This document shows positions 33,520 to 44,488 of a stretch of 64,000 nucleotides of DNA, one piece after another. The stretch's first letter is position 1; every line of letters begins with the position of its first letter. The notes under the pieces were generated by a model, which worked only from the letters and a program-made list of their open reading frames with translations, did no database searches and was not told where the DNA came from. Made by a program: the position numbers and the translations under genes. The DNA is from Azadirachta indica (lineage: Eukaryota > Streptophyta > Magnoliopsida > Sapindales > Meliaceae), in NCBI GenBank assembly GCA_022749755.1, contig CM040442.1, positions 16,590,457 to 16,654,456 on the forward strand, given 5' to 3'.

Positions 33520-34010
33520 TTAGGAAACATAGAATTGTGGCATCTGTACGTAGACGGGGCGTCAAGCGTTCAATGTGGAGGAGCTGACATAATCCGGTCT
33601 AGACCAAGGAATAAGGAATTAGCTTATGCCCTACACTTTGATTTCAAAGTAATCAACAACGAAATATAATACGAAGCTTTATTGGTAAGACTTGGCCTGC
33701 CTTTGTTAATTAGAGAAGAGTGCCTTGAAGTAAAAGGAGATTCACAACTAGTGATGAATCAAGTCTTTGGCAAGTTTCAAGCAAAGGGTGGAACTATGAA
33801 CATTTATCTAAGCAAGGTAACGGAGTTAGTAAAGCGCTTCACAAGGGTCGTAGTGACTCAAATTCTCAGAACAGAGAATACTAGAGCGTATACTTTAGCC
33901 AAATTAGCCGTAACATTACAGAGAAGGTTTCCCGTGACGGTTCCTATAAAAGTACTACAACAGAAAAGCATGGAAAAATCAACGACAAAATTAAATGAAA
34001 TCAGTACCAT
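33520..34010 (+). pseudogene. Second (archaeal-type) RNase H-like domain
   Basis: LWHLYVDGASSVQCGGADII carries the first catalytic Asp (YVDG). The Glu follows in NNEI then stop then YEALL, and the third acid lies in VKGDSQLVMNQV. After it come LRTENTRAYTLAKLAV and a linker. One stop near 33669 and another near 34015 break the frame. This additional RNase H downstream of the normal one is characteristic of Tat-lineage gypsy elements. Confidence 0.82.
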
Positions 34011-34029
34011 GTGTTAGGTTTGGACTTGG

Positions 34030-34400
34030 ATGGATTTGATTGGAGAATATATTCTTGAGGGATGGCTGCCAGGGAATAAGGAGGAGGCTAGGAAAATTAA
34101 GAGCAAATCTTCGCGTTACTTAGTGGTTGATGGAATATTGTATAAGTGGGGATTTGGGCTACCCTACTTACGGTGTGTCAATAAGAAAGAAGCATATTAC
34201 GTGCTTATAGAAGTTCACATGAGCAACTACGATGATCATGGAAGAGGCAGCTCTTTGGTATACCGCATTTTGCCCTAGGAGTATTATTAGTTGACACTGC
34301 AGCACGACGCGATAAAGAAGGCTTAGTCTTGCCCAAGTTGTCAACTTCACACAAACATCCCAAGGCAACCTTCTGAACAACTCACCCCCTTGTTTAGCCT
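34030..34400 (+). pseudogene. Integrase N-terminal zinc-finger stub
   Basis: An open frame at 34030-34278 passes from the RNase H linker into RYLVVDGILYKWGFGLPYLR and VHMSNYDDHG. The second half, after stops, reads SCPSCQLHTNIPRQPSEQLT, so both His and both Cys of the HHCC finger are present. The DDE catalytic core that should follow is absent: after TPLF the sequence becomes non-coding. Confidence 0.8.
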
Positions 34401-35008
34401 ATGACCTTTTGCTCAGTACAAAACCCAAAAGTATAAGAAGTCAAGAAACTGTAGATCACGGAGATGTTAAAAAAGTACTATCCTTAAAGCGATTATAACT
34501 TAAAAAGATCAATCTTAGTTTAGATCATACAACGATTATTTGACCTTGTACTTTTGGAATGTCACAAAAAGATCTTACCTTAGTTTAGATCGAATACAAT
34601 GACAAGAAGTTGTTAAATTTTTGTTTTATATAAAAATTGTTGTAAAAATGCCTAACCCTAGTTTAGGCCAGACAATAATAAAAGGAAATAAAATTTTTTG
34701 TTTTAGAATATGATTATTACCAAAAAGATTTGACCTCAGTTCATATCGAATAGTAAAAATATCACATCATTATCAGATTTGATGCTAGCTTTCTTTATCG
34801 TAAACTTAGCTTTAGTTCAAGACACAAAACGAACAACTTATACGAACTGATTATCACTATTATTTTCAGACTATCTTCGTGAGTCAATCATATAACAGAA
34901 AACAGTAGAGGAGAAGGAAAATAAAGATGGAAAATATCTTTGTTGATAAAGTAATCGTTTATATCTCACATAAAAATATAAGTACTAAAAAGAAATATTA
35001 TAAAATTA
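34400..35008. other. Non-coding spacer with recurring TTAGTTTAGATC words
   Basis: This lies between the integrase stub and the antisense ORF. It contains degenerate repeated phrases (TTAGTTTAGATCATACA, TTAGTTTAGATCGAATACA, CTAGTTTAGGCCAGACA, CAGTTCATATCGAATAG) spaced about 60-90 bases apart. No ORF. Confidence 0.5.
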
Positions 35009-37600
35009 TTAAGTGTCCTTCAGAGAAGATATAGTACCAAAAGTTAGAGTCATGAAAGGAGGCACAATCGGTTGAACAAGACTTTGACCAGGCTTTTCAA
35101 CAGATGTCTTCTCAAGACCTTTAGCTTTTGACAGAGAGGTTCGACGAATATTGAGATCATAAAACAGCCAACCCAGATCAAGATCTTCATGCTTCCTTTG
35201 GAAGATATTGCAGGCTAGTTTCAAAACTTCCTCAGCAGAGGCGTCGCACTGTTCCTCCATCTCGACTTTAGTTCGAGCAAGTTCATCCTTCAGGTTTTGG
35301 TTGGTATCGACAAGATCGACAGTGCAAGACCTAAGTGCGGACATTTGAGCCTTAAGATTAGCGACTTTATCTTCAAGGGTGCTACATTCTCATGCCCATT
35401 TCTTTCTTTCCTCGCTCAATATAGCTGCCAACTATTCCTCCTACTTTTCCGATTCCTTCAATTTTTTCTCTAGTGAGTTTTTCTCAAAAGTTAGTTGGTT
35501 TATAGATTTGTACATGTTTACGTTTGCAATCGAGTGCTCTTTTATACTCTCAATGTGCAAGCTGAGATAATGGAACGCCTATACCAATTGAATAACACAT
35601 TAAATAAGGTTATCTTAATAAGACAAGAGGGAAATGTCAAAGATGATGACCCTGCTGATCACTTTGCTAAGCAATCCAAGTGATTGACGAAAGGGAGTAG
35701 GTGCTCGAATAGCTCTTTTTCCCTTTCGGGATATTTGACCGAGAGAGACCGTCCATCTTGATGACTTCTTTGCCCTGCTCAGTGTGTGATTTTTCAAACG
35801 GTCTCTCCTCTACTGGGCATTTCTCTTTGTCTTTCGGAGGCTCCTTCTTGTCTTTCTTAGAGCCTTGCTCAGTTATTTTCACTTTCGCCTTATACTCAGC
35901 TGCTTTTTCCTGGTCTTTTTTTACCTGTCTGGACTTTTTCTGAGGTTTTTCTGGCTTTTACGCTGAAGTCCCCAAAAAGGAAAGAACAAACCCTAGAGAG
36001 CTTAGAAGTTTTCCTTTTCCTTTTAAAGGAGCCATCTTCCCTGTAAAACATGAAAAATGCAAAAAACTTATAACAAATGAAAATAAAAAATATTCTAAGA
36101 AAGAAGGATGAATGAACTTTTCAGTCTTATCAGTGGCAGGCACTTCCTGATTGATTTTCGGGATGAGTTTCTTTTCTGCCTAAAGAGTAGTCTTAAACTC
36201 TTCACAAGTAGGGGCAACCTCGACAAGGCCAGAAGCAATGAGATGATCGAGAGAATATAGAGCCTTCTAATTGGCTTACTTTGCAAGCCCTGTATTGATT
36301 TTTAATAAGAAGGGGCTGGCTACGTTTGACTTTAAACCTCAAGCAGCTACAAAAACAAAGAAGAGCATTAGTAAACCTTAGCAATGGCATTCAACTTGTG
36401 GAACTTTGTGTGTGAATCTGGCCCTATGGGATGTACTTTTGAAGAATCGGTCTAAATGTGTAGGGCATAAGGCTGTATATATTCATCTCAGCCAAGGAAG
36501 ACTAACACTAGTCCTTACCAACAAAGAACCATCTATCCTTCCAATTTTTATTACAAGTGGGGTTGCCCATAACTAATTTGTTGGCCTGAGTGTGAGCCTG
36601 AAGATAATAAAAGCCTAAGTACCTTTTCAGTCTCTTCTTAAGTAAGAATAAATATTTAATTTCGCCTATGATTGGTGGGGTTTGCATAGCCATAACCCAA
36701 ATCACATACAACTCAGTGATGATTCTCTACCCTTCAAATTTAACTAATGAGGAGGAATCCCAAAGTCATAGAGCAGGGCGGCAAAGTATGGTTGTAATAA
36801 TAGTTTAGCCCCAAGGAGAAACAACTCCTCGTTAAAGACTACTTCATCTCCCTTCAGACGACTAGGGAATCGTTGGTTTCGGGGACCTTAAGGGTGGTAG
36901 AGTTAGTAATGTTGTAAAGTGTCCTAAAAGCTGCCAGGTCAACCTGGGTGATATTGGATGGAAACTTGTCGGCCTCAAACAGGTTGTTTTTCCTAATTAG
37001 ATCGAGAGGAGGGTACTGAGCCAAGGGAGGCTGACTGCCATGGGGGTTTTCTTTTAAGGTTTGATAGGGGTTTTCTTTTAAGGTCTGATTTAACTTGGTT
37101 ATCCCTAAAGTTGTTACTCTTTTTACTCAAATTCCCATCCCCTTGTCTGCTCAAAATAAGGAGTGCTTCATATGAGTGTTTAGAAGCTAGGAGAAAAGGC
37201 ACAGGTTAATTCGGTTGATGACTAACCCTATTTACGAGGTTTCAGAGAATTCTTGGTCTCTCGCATTAATCTATTCAAGGTCCATTTCTCCTTACATTTA
37301 GTCAAAAAAGTTGTCAGATAAAATCACCACCTCAGGTTCATGGTAAAAGAACTCAAAGGCATCTAATCTAGAGTCTAAGATGATTAAAGGGATCTCGACA
37401 TTAGGATAAAAAATGGCTAAAGGTTGGGCCTTCTTCAAGTGGTTGTACCCATGTTCCCTAACGAGTTCGCCTTTAACCCTATGAGGAAGCCAGCTCTAAA
37501 CATCGTAATCTGTCTCATACAAGCTTGTTGAAGAAGTGTCAAATTTGCTTCCTAGGCTACTGGGGATGTCCCTTATATCAAGATTTTCACGTCTTGCCAT
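35009..37600 (-). pseudogene. Antisense ORF of Tat element (plant-mobile-domain-like), decayed
   Basis: A minus-strand start at 37600 (MARRENLDIRDIPSSLGSKF) is followed by broken frames. A clear segment reads NKLVMGNPTCNKNWKDRWFF (36580-36520), in the style of the plant mobile or putative plant transposon domain. Lys/Glu-rich linker sequence follows (35882-35667). The C-terminal open frame of 111 codons (35344-35009) includes LKDELARTKVEMEEQC, probably coiled coil, then HEDLDLGWLFYDLN. Possible introns exist (acceptor TTTTACAG near 36042). Antisense ORFs in this position are known in Tat elements. Their role is unknown. Many stops are present. Confidence 0.7.
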
Positions 37601-37604
37601 AATT

Positions 37605-38460
37605 AACCTAAGTAAACAATAATAAGTTCTGATCAATTTAGAGTTTACTGGACAAAACTATGTTTAACTATTAGTTTTATTCAAGGGATTATGATCTATT
37701 CAGTCCTAAAGTTACGTCAAGGTTTCTAGGCTGCAAGTTGGACTTCGCTAAATCTTTGCTCAGATAAGGAGAGCTCAAAATGTTTGGTTAGGTTATAAAG
37801 TGGTTCCTATAAGTCATCTTGGTTTTCAAATCAATCCTATCATCCTAAGGAATAAAAAATAAGTCTACACTTTTACCGAGTCGGAAAGCTAACCACGAAA
37901 AAGAGCGTGAAATTCTTTGAAGAAATGGTAGATTTATACTTGAAAATAAAATACGGTAAAAAAGTTTGATAGAAAGGAAAACTTACTGGAATGAAGAGAT
38001 TGGCCAGAGGATAAGGCGATAGAGCGAAGCTTTATCCGCAAACTAGTGAGGGGATTCGCCAAAAAAGCTTGCTGAAAGTAATATAGGTCTTTTGAACTTT
38101 GCAAAAGATGTGAGAAGTAAGGTGGCAAACAAGAGAGGGGCAGAATTTATACCTCGTTCACTCCATGATCATGATTAGAATAAATAGTTGAAATGTTGGC
38201 ATAATGCCATCTATTGACGTAGCCTTTCCGTAGGCTAAATGAACCAATCACGCCAAAACATGTGATAGCTAGATAAAAGGTCTGAGCTGCAACGATTACA
38301 AGCATTTATGCATGATAATTGTCAATGCAAGAATTAAGGCAAAACGTGGGCACATTTTAGCGTTGTTAGCACTTGTTTTGAATTTCAAAAGTTGTAACGT
38401 TGTTTTGTTTTTAGCCATTAAGTAAGCTTTTGTTCCTAATCACCATGTGGTCACTTGTTC
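37605..38460. other. 3' non-coding part of gypsy element and junction
   Basis: No ORF is supported. A purine run AAGAGAGGGGCAG at 38130-38142 could be the polypurine tract before a 3' LTR, but no LTR match to the 29.3-29.7 kb region was found. The gypsy 3' border is therefore undefined. Confidence 0.4.
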
Positions 38461-38519
38461 AAGAAGAAGCATCTGGTGACCACACGCTGCCGCCTACAAG
38501 TGACCAGATGCTTCTTCTT
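38461..38519. repeat. 20-bp-stem hairpin
   Basis: AAGAAGAAGCATCTGGTGAC (38461-38480) and GTGACCAGATGCTTCTTCTT (38500-38519) are complementary at 19 of 20 positions around a 19-base GC-richer loop. No associated gene is seen. Confidence 0.85.
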
Positions 38520-38589
38520 ACATCACTTGTTGAAATAACGTTATAATCGTTAATATGATGGTTGCATCACTATACTTAAGATATGGTGA

Positions 38590-39154
38590 CCCCATACCTA
38601 AATGTGATGCAAGGGTTGAAAATGGCTCTTGGATGAACTACAAGTCACAGAGTGGCATGAGGGCATAAGGGAATAACACGGGTAGGCCTTAGGTGTTGTC
38701 TTGTGTTCAAACTTGAGGCTCTGTATCCTACCACCCTTGCTATCCTGTAGAGTCTTCTACTCTTCACCAAACTTCTTTGGATTATTACATAGACCAAACA
38801 TTGAATATGCTACATATATTGATAAAAATCCCCCAATACCTAGTTTTCAAAGGAAGAAACGACAAACAATTCTAAATTGTGTAGATGAAGTTATGACTGA
38901 TTTTGTAACCTATACTCAGATGTCAATGATAGCAGTCCATGATATGTTTCCTAGTCTTTTAGCCCAATTTGCATAGACTTCTCCTCAATTACACCCAAAT
39001 ACGAAAACTTATTAAATAACAATTGAGCTTGAGGATTTTTCACAAATATTTAAGCTTGAAACATTTAATTCATAAGTAAAATACTCATTTATGAACATCT
39101 GAGTAGGGTAGAATTTTAGAATGAAAAAGAAGTTACGTCATGATTTTAGTTACA
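38590..39154 (-). repeat. Partial 3' LTR of Athila-type element
   Basis: Matches 41395-41933. The outer ~1 kb of the LTR is missing on the left. A 91-codon plus-strand frame at 38701-38976 is only LTR sequence. Confidence 0.82.
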
Positions 39155-40311
39155 AATTACTCCCTTATGTTTCTTAGGTGCTATAATAATCACATAATTT
39201 CACTCCAGCAATTTATCGAACACTTGGGCTACACACTCATAACTTCACTCAATCAACACTACTTGTTAATTTTCAACTCACATATACTCTCATTACCCTA
39301 AAATTGCTCACAATGCTTCAACTTATGATTTCTATAACAAAAATTCACTCAAGCATTTTGTCAAACATTTGGCAAGCAACTTCCCAAAACAACCCTATCT
39401 TCACTTATTTCACTCTTTTCCCAACCCAATTTCCCATAATTCAATCCTAATCTATCAACTCTTCATCACCATATCTCAACTTCAATAAAAACCATCATCA
39501 ACACTTCACTACACCACTTCTTCAACTTAATTTGCATAAATTGAAGTACAATGCACAATTTAGTACAAGAATCTTACTTCGAAATGCATCGCAAAAGCCC
39601 CTTGGAAGCAGTAAAATTTTCTTTTCATGTTGTTTGTCAAAATTCTTCAATTGGTAGTATTGTTCAAGGACAAGGATTTTGTGTTTAATGAGTGATTAGT
39701 GAAGAAATTGAGGGATGAATGGAGGGAAAATCAATGAGGCTGTGTTTAATAGAGTTTGGAGTAGTGTTTTGATGTGATATTTTTATATAGAAAGGAAGGA
39801 AAAACAAAAATAAGTGTGTAAGTCAAATTTGGAGAAGTAGGATCTATGGACGCACGAGTGTGCAAGGGCAAGGCAGTGAACAGCCTCTATTATTGGGTTA
39901 TGTAGGCACGCGCTGATGAGGTAATGGCTTTGGCATGGGCACACGGCTGCACCTAGGCTGCTATTTCAATGCATCTACTTGAAAACCAACCTCCTTTTTA
40001 TGTTTCTTCTTCTTCCTTGACCAAAATCTTCATCAAATTGTGTCTTCATGTCTCCATTCATTTCAAAACCTAAAATCACAAACAATGAACAAAAATAAAA
40101 ACTGAACACCATCAAAATATAATTTACAAAAATTCAAAAAGAAAGAAAACGATAGGATATAAAGCTTGGGTTGCCTTTCAATTAACACTATATGTAACGT
40201 CTTCAACCGGACCCTTCAGTAAGGATTATTGAACATTAGCTGAGAAAATAAAAGTCTAAATTAAGATCAAGTTACTCAACCAAACATCAGCAAAGTAATT
40301 TAAAATTTTCA
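39155..40311 (-). other. Non-coding interior of the deleted Athila element
   Basis: No gag or pol is present. The stretch 40150-40215 (AAGCTTGGGTTGCCTTTCAA, GACCCTTCAGTAAG) parallels 53765-53860 of the second Athila element. The deletion that removed all genes probably lies near 40215-40310. Confidence 0.6.
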
Positions 40312-40331
40312 ATCCTTGGTAATGGCGCCAA
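40312..40331 (-). other. Athila primer-binding site
   Basis: The minus strand reads TTGGCGCCATTACCAAGGAT, close to the TTGGCGCCGTTGCCGGGGA sites of Athila elements. It lies five bases inside the 5' LTR. Confidence 0.85.
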
Positions 40332-40336
40332 TAACT

Positions 40337-41933
40337 TGTTATAGAACCTTGTAACTCGCAAGTATATAGGATCGTAAAAGTAATAAATTGATAAGCAAGA
40401 GTGTCGAACCTGTGACAATTGAATTTTCGAATTAAAGCTAAGTACTATGGCTATGGCAATTAAATTTTATTTAGGCAACCTAATTTCATGAAAAAGATTT
40501 AAATATAAAAACATAATCAAATAACGAAGTAAATTAAAAGAAATGAAAATTTCTATGATAATAGTTTTAGGGTCTTTGCTTCACTGAATTCTCCACATGT
40601 TTCTCTTAATTGATAATTGATGATGCATTCCAATTCAATTCGCTAATCATGGGTTTTAAACTGGTCTTGTCCTCTCTCTTGAGAGTCGAACATGATCCTA
40701 TGCCTAATCAACCTTGTCAATATCCCTATTTAACTCGTTAAATTCAACATGCATTAAATTCGACATATTATCAACTATAGAAAATTCAACTACTTGTAGG
40801 TATCTTGTTATCTTAAATGTTACTATGATTATCTAGGTTCTAAAGTCCTCCCAGACTCATAGAAGTCTAAATTGTATTTTCTTATCTCGGCAAATGAATT
40901 AAACTCTCTCAAATATTAACCCATTAATCAATAATGAAGTAGTTTATGAAACAACAAATTAGAAGCATGAAGCACAAGAAAAACATAAATGAATTAAACA
41001 CTATAGCATTAATAAAATCCTAGTCAATCAAAACATGGTTCAACTAAATTACATCAAGTCCCTAGAACATGAAATTTAACCTAATCTACAAGAATCCATA
41101 ACACAAAGCAAGAAGAATTTTATAAATGCAAATATTAAATTAAAACAATAACAACAACATAAATTTCAAGACAAAATAAAGAGAGGAAGAGATAAAACTA
41201 GAGAAATCGAGGCTTCAAATCCACAAATCTTTAAGTATTGTTTGAATTCCTTCTAGAAGTGATGTTTCCACCACTTTCTCTCGATATCTCCTCCTTCTTT
41301 TGTGTTTCTCTCCTTCTCTCAAACTTTTTCTTCTTTTCTATGGTCGAAATGTGAGAAAAAGACAAAACCCTTGGTTTTGTTCATATTTCTCACACCCAAA
41401 CACGATCCAAGAGTTAAAAATGGCTCTTAGATGCACTACAAGTTACGAAGAGGTTAGGGGCACGAGGAAATAGACGATCATGACAAGTGTTGTCTTAGGT
41501 CCAAATTTGGGGTTTTGTGTCGCGCCACCCTTACTGTCCCATGGAGTCTTCTACTTCTAACAAAACTTCATCGGATCATTTCACACACTATACTTTGAAT
41601 ATGCTATACAAGTAATATATCTATCTTTCAATGGAAGGAACAGTAAGCAATTATGAGTATTGTAAAAGAAGGTATGATCAATTTTATAACCTATACTCAG
41701 ATGTCAATGATAGCAGTCTATGATATGTTTTATAGTCCTTTAGCCTAATTTGCACTAACTTCTCCTTAGCTACACCCAAACACATAAACTTATTAAATAA
41801 CACTTGAGCTTGAGGATCTTTCATGAATATTTAAGCTCGAAAGTGTTTAGTTCATACGTAAAATACTCACTTTTTAACATTTGAGTAGGGCTGAATTTTA
41901 GAATGAAGGAGTTACGTCATGATTTTAGTATCA
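40337..41933 (-). repeat. 5' LTR of Athila-type element
   Basis: On the plus strand it starts TGTTATAGAACC and ends TTTAGTATCA. At 1597 bp it is nearly the same size as the second Athila LTR (1593 bp), and it shares the layout TATAGGATCG or TATAGGGGTCG near the start. Confidence 0.82.
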
Positions 41934-41992
41934 TGGCATTGAGGAAACATTTTTAGTTCATCATTTACTAACCAACAATGTGTTATAGATGA

Positions 41993-42031
41993 ACTCTCAT
42001 TCTATGTAAGGTACTTGCATAGGATGAGAGT
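41993..42031. repeat. Quasi-palindrome
   Basis: ACTCTCATTCTATGTAAG (41993-42010) and CTTGCATAGGATGAGAGT (42014-42031) pair at 16 of 18 positions around a three-base centre. It sits just outside the Athila LTR. Confidence 0.85.
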
Positions 42032-42044
42032 CAATTTTTTCATA

Positions 42045-42560
42045 TTCTTGAGGTGATTTTATCGCAAACACCTCCTTTATAATACAAGTGCATCATAGTT
42101 CTTTATGTCATTTTTAAAATTTATGAATCCATTATTTCAATAATCTAATGTTTTACATCAATTTTCTAGCACATTTAGCGCTTGATGGAGGAGACAAAAG
42201 TAATTTTCATGAATCAAAAGTCATTTTAAATGCTTGATAAAAAAATTTTCAAACTATTTTTGATAAAATTATCCCATCATGTAACAAATTTTAAGAGCTA
42301 GAAAAAGAGTTATTTTTACAATTCTATTTTAAAAATCAGTTTTTTTTTCAAATATAATATCAAATATATCCATTAAAAGTATAAAAATTCAAAACTAACA
42401 ATAAATTAATTATTAAATTTCAACATTTATCTGGCAAGAAAACTAGTAAAATCTAAATATTACTTTTCTACTTTTTTTCTTTTTTTCTATTTTAAAAAAT
42501 ATACTTTAAAAATTTATATATGTTTACTATAAATTATTTTGAGCTAGATTACGTATACAT
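42045..42560. repeat. Intergenic repeat, copy C
   Basis: This aligns by eye with copies A and B: ATAATACAAGTGCA, TTTTACATCAATTTTCTAGCA, GGAGGAGACAAAAGTAATTT, TTTTTGATAAAATTATCCCATC. It is the least interrupted copy. No ORF. It lies downstream (minus strand) of the LRR exon at 43042-43110. Confidence 0.7.
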
Positions 42561-42940
42561 GTACATAAACTCATACATACATAACTACTCACATACATAC
42601 ACACACACATATATATATATGGGGCTGGATTAACTTCTTTAATATAATTTTTTACATCAATTGTAAGCCAATGGATCTAGAGATATCTAACGATTAATAT
42701 TCCATTTGACATATGTATTAATGATAGATGTATTAATTATACAGTAAGTATATGATCATATACAATTTTAACTATTAGATATACCTAAATCCAATGGCCT
42801 ACAATTGATATAAAAAATAATGTAACAAAAATGAGCCGTTAACCCAAATTTAAGGGTTTGTATGTATATGTGTAAAGGTATGTATGTAGGTATATATGTA
42901 GGTATGTATGTATGTATGTATGTATTTATATGTTAGTTGT
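42561..42940. repeat. Simple repeats flanking a MITE
   Basis: (ACAT)n, (CA)n and (TA)n at 42565-42620 and a (GTAT)n run at 42865-42935 flank the MITE at 42626-42846. Confidence 0.85.
42626..42846. mobile_element. MITE with ~75-bp inverted ends
   Basis: The left arm GGATTAACTTCTTTAATATA...ACATCAATTGTAAGCCAATG pairs with the inverted right arm GGGTTAACGGCTCATTTTTG...ATATCAATTGTAGGCCATTG. It is about 220 bp long and non-coding. A related fragment lies at 18900-19040. Confidence 0.7.
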
Positions 42941-43041
42941 CTCTAAAATAACTTCAATTTTGTAAATTCAGATGTTACCTAGTTCTACTATATATGTATT
43001 TATTCTTCAATTTCATTTTATTAACTGCTACAGACCCTTAC

Positions 43042-43110
43042 CTATTTTTGGAGTTATTCTTCTATTACGGCTTAGGTCCAGCACTTCCAAGTTGATCAAA
43101 TTTGCTAACC
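43042..43110 (-). pseudogene. LRR exon of a receptor-like protein (relic 1)
   Basis: A 69-bp exon-like block on the minus strand is bounded by TTTAG (acceptor) and GTAAGG (donor). It encodes LANLINLEVLDLSRNRRI, one LRR unit of the plant receptor-like-protein type. Small one-repeat exons are known in some receptor-like-protein genes. No signal peptide or transmembrane segment is found nearby. Confidence 0.7.
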
Positions 43111-43247
43111 CTAAACGAAAAGTAAATGAAAGTTAATAGTCCATATAATAGCTTGAAATTAGATATATATTGATGAATTATTTCTTATCTAAAATCTAAA
43201 CAGACGTCGAGTCTCAACAAAATAAATTTAAATAATTATAAATACTA

Positions 43248-44488
43248 GGGATATTTTCTGCTAACTGCTCTAAGTTTGCTTATATCTCATTGTGATATAA
43301 CAATTATTTTGATGCTACACTGACATACAAAAAGATTGGAAATATCTCATTGAGTTATAAATTTTTAATGTCTGCCCAAAATTTTTTAATGGTGTTAGTA
43401 CAATTACCAATATACCCTTACATATTACAAATACCCTTAATATATTTTGTCATATAGTCCATTGAGATATTTGCTATCTTTATAGACTATAGTGTAGTGT
43501 CTTGATACTTATTGTATCACAATGAGATATTACCAAAAGTTGAGCAATTATATGAAATAATCTCAAAAAAATTAAAATTTTAAAATAGATTAGAAAAACC
43601 TAGCCCTAATTTTCTAATTTGATTCGAATTCTTAACTTTAAAACGAAAGTTAAAAAATAATTAGCTCTTTTATGATTCTAGCAATCCAACCACCAATAGC
43701 AACTACCACCAGGCCTAGAATGTTGCTAATTTTCGGTGATTTCAATGTGACGAAAAGATTTGGCTAAAGGAGTAAAGGAAATAAAGTTGGTTGGTAGTAA
43801 GTCTAGAGGTAATTTCGAAGGGAGCATGAAAAGTTAAATGGTTGATGATTTGGAATTTAAGGGAAGGAGAATAATAGAGCAGGAAGAGAATGTCTTGTGA
43901 AAAAAAGTGTCTTGTCAAGGAGAGTGAAGAAGGAGAAGAGAGTATGGTTTTTCTTATATATACACAAAGAAGTGGAAGTAGATAGGGTGTTGCCTAGCTA
44001 AGAAAGTGAATAGACATCGAGATAAATTCAAGTTTAAGTTAAATAGGGATAATAATATTTGTGTCCCTAAATTTTTTAATTTATGTATCTAAACTTTTTG
44101 AAAAAAGTTATAAAAAAAAAAACATTTCTTTTGAATTTTATTGAAAAAACACTTTTGCCTTCTCATAGTTAAATTTTTTTTGATAGATGCCATAAATCTG
44201 TAACTCGTTGAGTTATTTTCGTCTTTATAGGATATAGTATAACATGCCAATACTTTTTATATCACAATGAAATATTACCTAAAATTAACAAGTTAGATGA
44301 AATTATTTCATTTTTTTTATAAAAAAGATAATTTTGTCCTATTATTGTTAAATTCTTTTGGATAAACATTATGAATTTATAAGTCATTGAGATATTTGTT
44401 ATTTTTACGGATTGTAGTATAACGTCATAATAATTGTTATATCACAATGAGATACAAATAAATTAGAGTAGTGGGCTGAAAATATCCC
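43248..44488. mobile_element. Mutator-like element with 9-bp target duplication
   Basis: The ends GGGATATTTTC and GAAAATATCCC are inverted. Inverted similarity continues for about 150 bases (ATCTCATTGTGATATAACAA, AATATCTCAAT). TAAATACTA (43239-43247) and TAAATAATA (44489-44497) flank it and match at 8 of 9, the size expected for Mutator-type insertion. The arm unit occurs four times: one plus-oriented and three minus-oriented (43450-43563, 44190-44340, 44350-44488). The core (43580-44090) is GC-richer and non-coding. No transposase. Confidence 0.8.

Larger units (their letters stand above)
29640..38170 (+). mobile_element. Ty3/gypsy (Tat-type) retrotransposon with antisense ORF, decayed
   Basis: In plus-strand order there is a TATA-containing LTR-like end (about 29640-29735), a primer-binding-site-like ATTGGTGGGAA (29759), gag (about 29790-31200), protease region (about 31590-31900), RT (about 32180-32800), RNase H (about 32930-33400), a second RNase H-like domain (33520-34010) and an integrase zinc-finger stub (34030-34400). 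A long minus-strand ORF relic (35009-37600) follows. Two RNase H domains and an antisense ORF between pol and the 3' LTR are features of the plant Tat lineage. Neither LTR could be delimited. Stops are frequent, so the copy is inactive. Confidence 0.85.
38590..41933 (-). mobile_element. Athila-type gypsy element, internally deleted, 3' LTR truncated
   Basis: The complete 5' LTR is at 40337-41933 (about 1.6 kb) and a partial 3' LTR at 38590-39154. The two match over about 560 bases (shared words ACCTATACTCAGATGTCAAT, GAGCTTGAGGAT, GTTACGTCATGATTTTAGT). Just inside the 5' LTR is a TTGGCGCC primer-binding site. The 1.2 kb between the LTRs is non-coding and resembles the 3' untranslated part of the Athila element at 53.0-53.9 kb (AAGCTTGGGTTGCCT). 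Gag and pol are entirely deleted. Confidence 0.85.

Noticed and set aside
38701..38976. 91-codon plus-strand frame
   Set aside because: Located wholly inside the partial Athila LTR and broken in the other LTR copy at 41.5 kb.
42597..42620. (CA)n(TA)n as a regulatory element
   Set aside because: Ordinary microsatellite adjoining a MITE.
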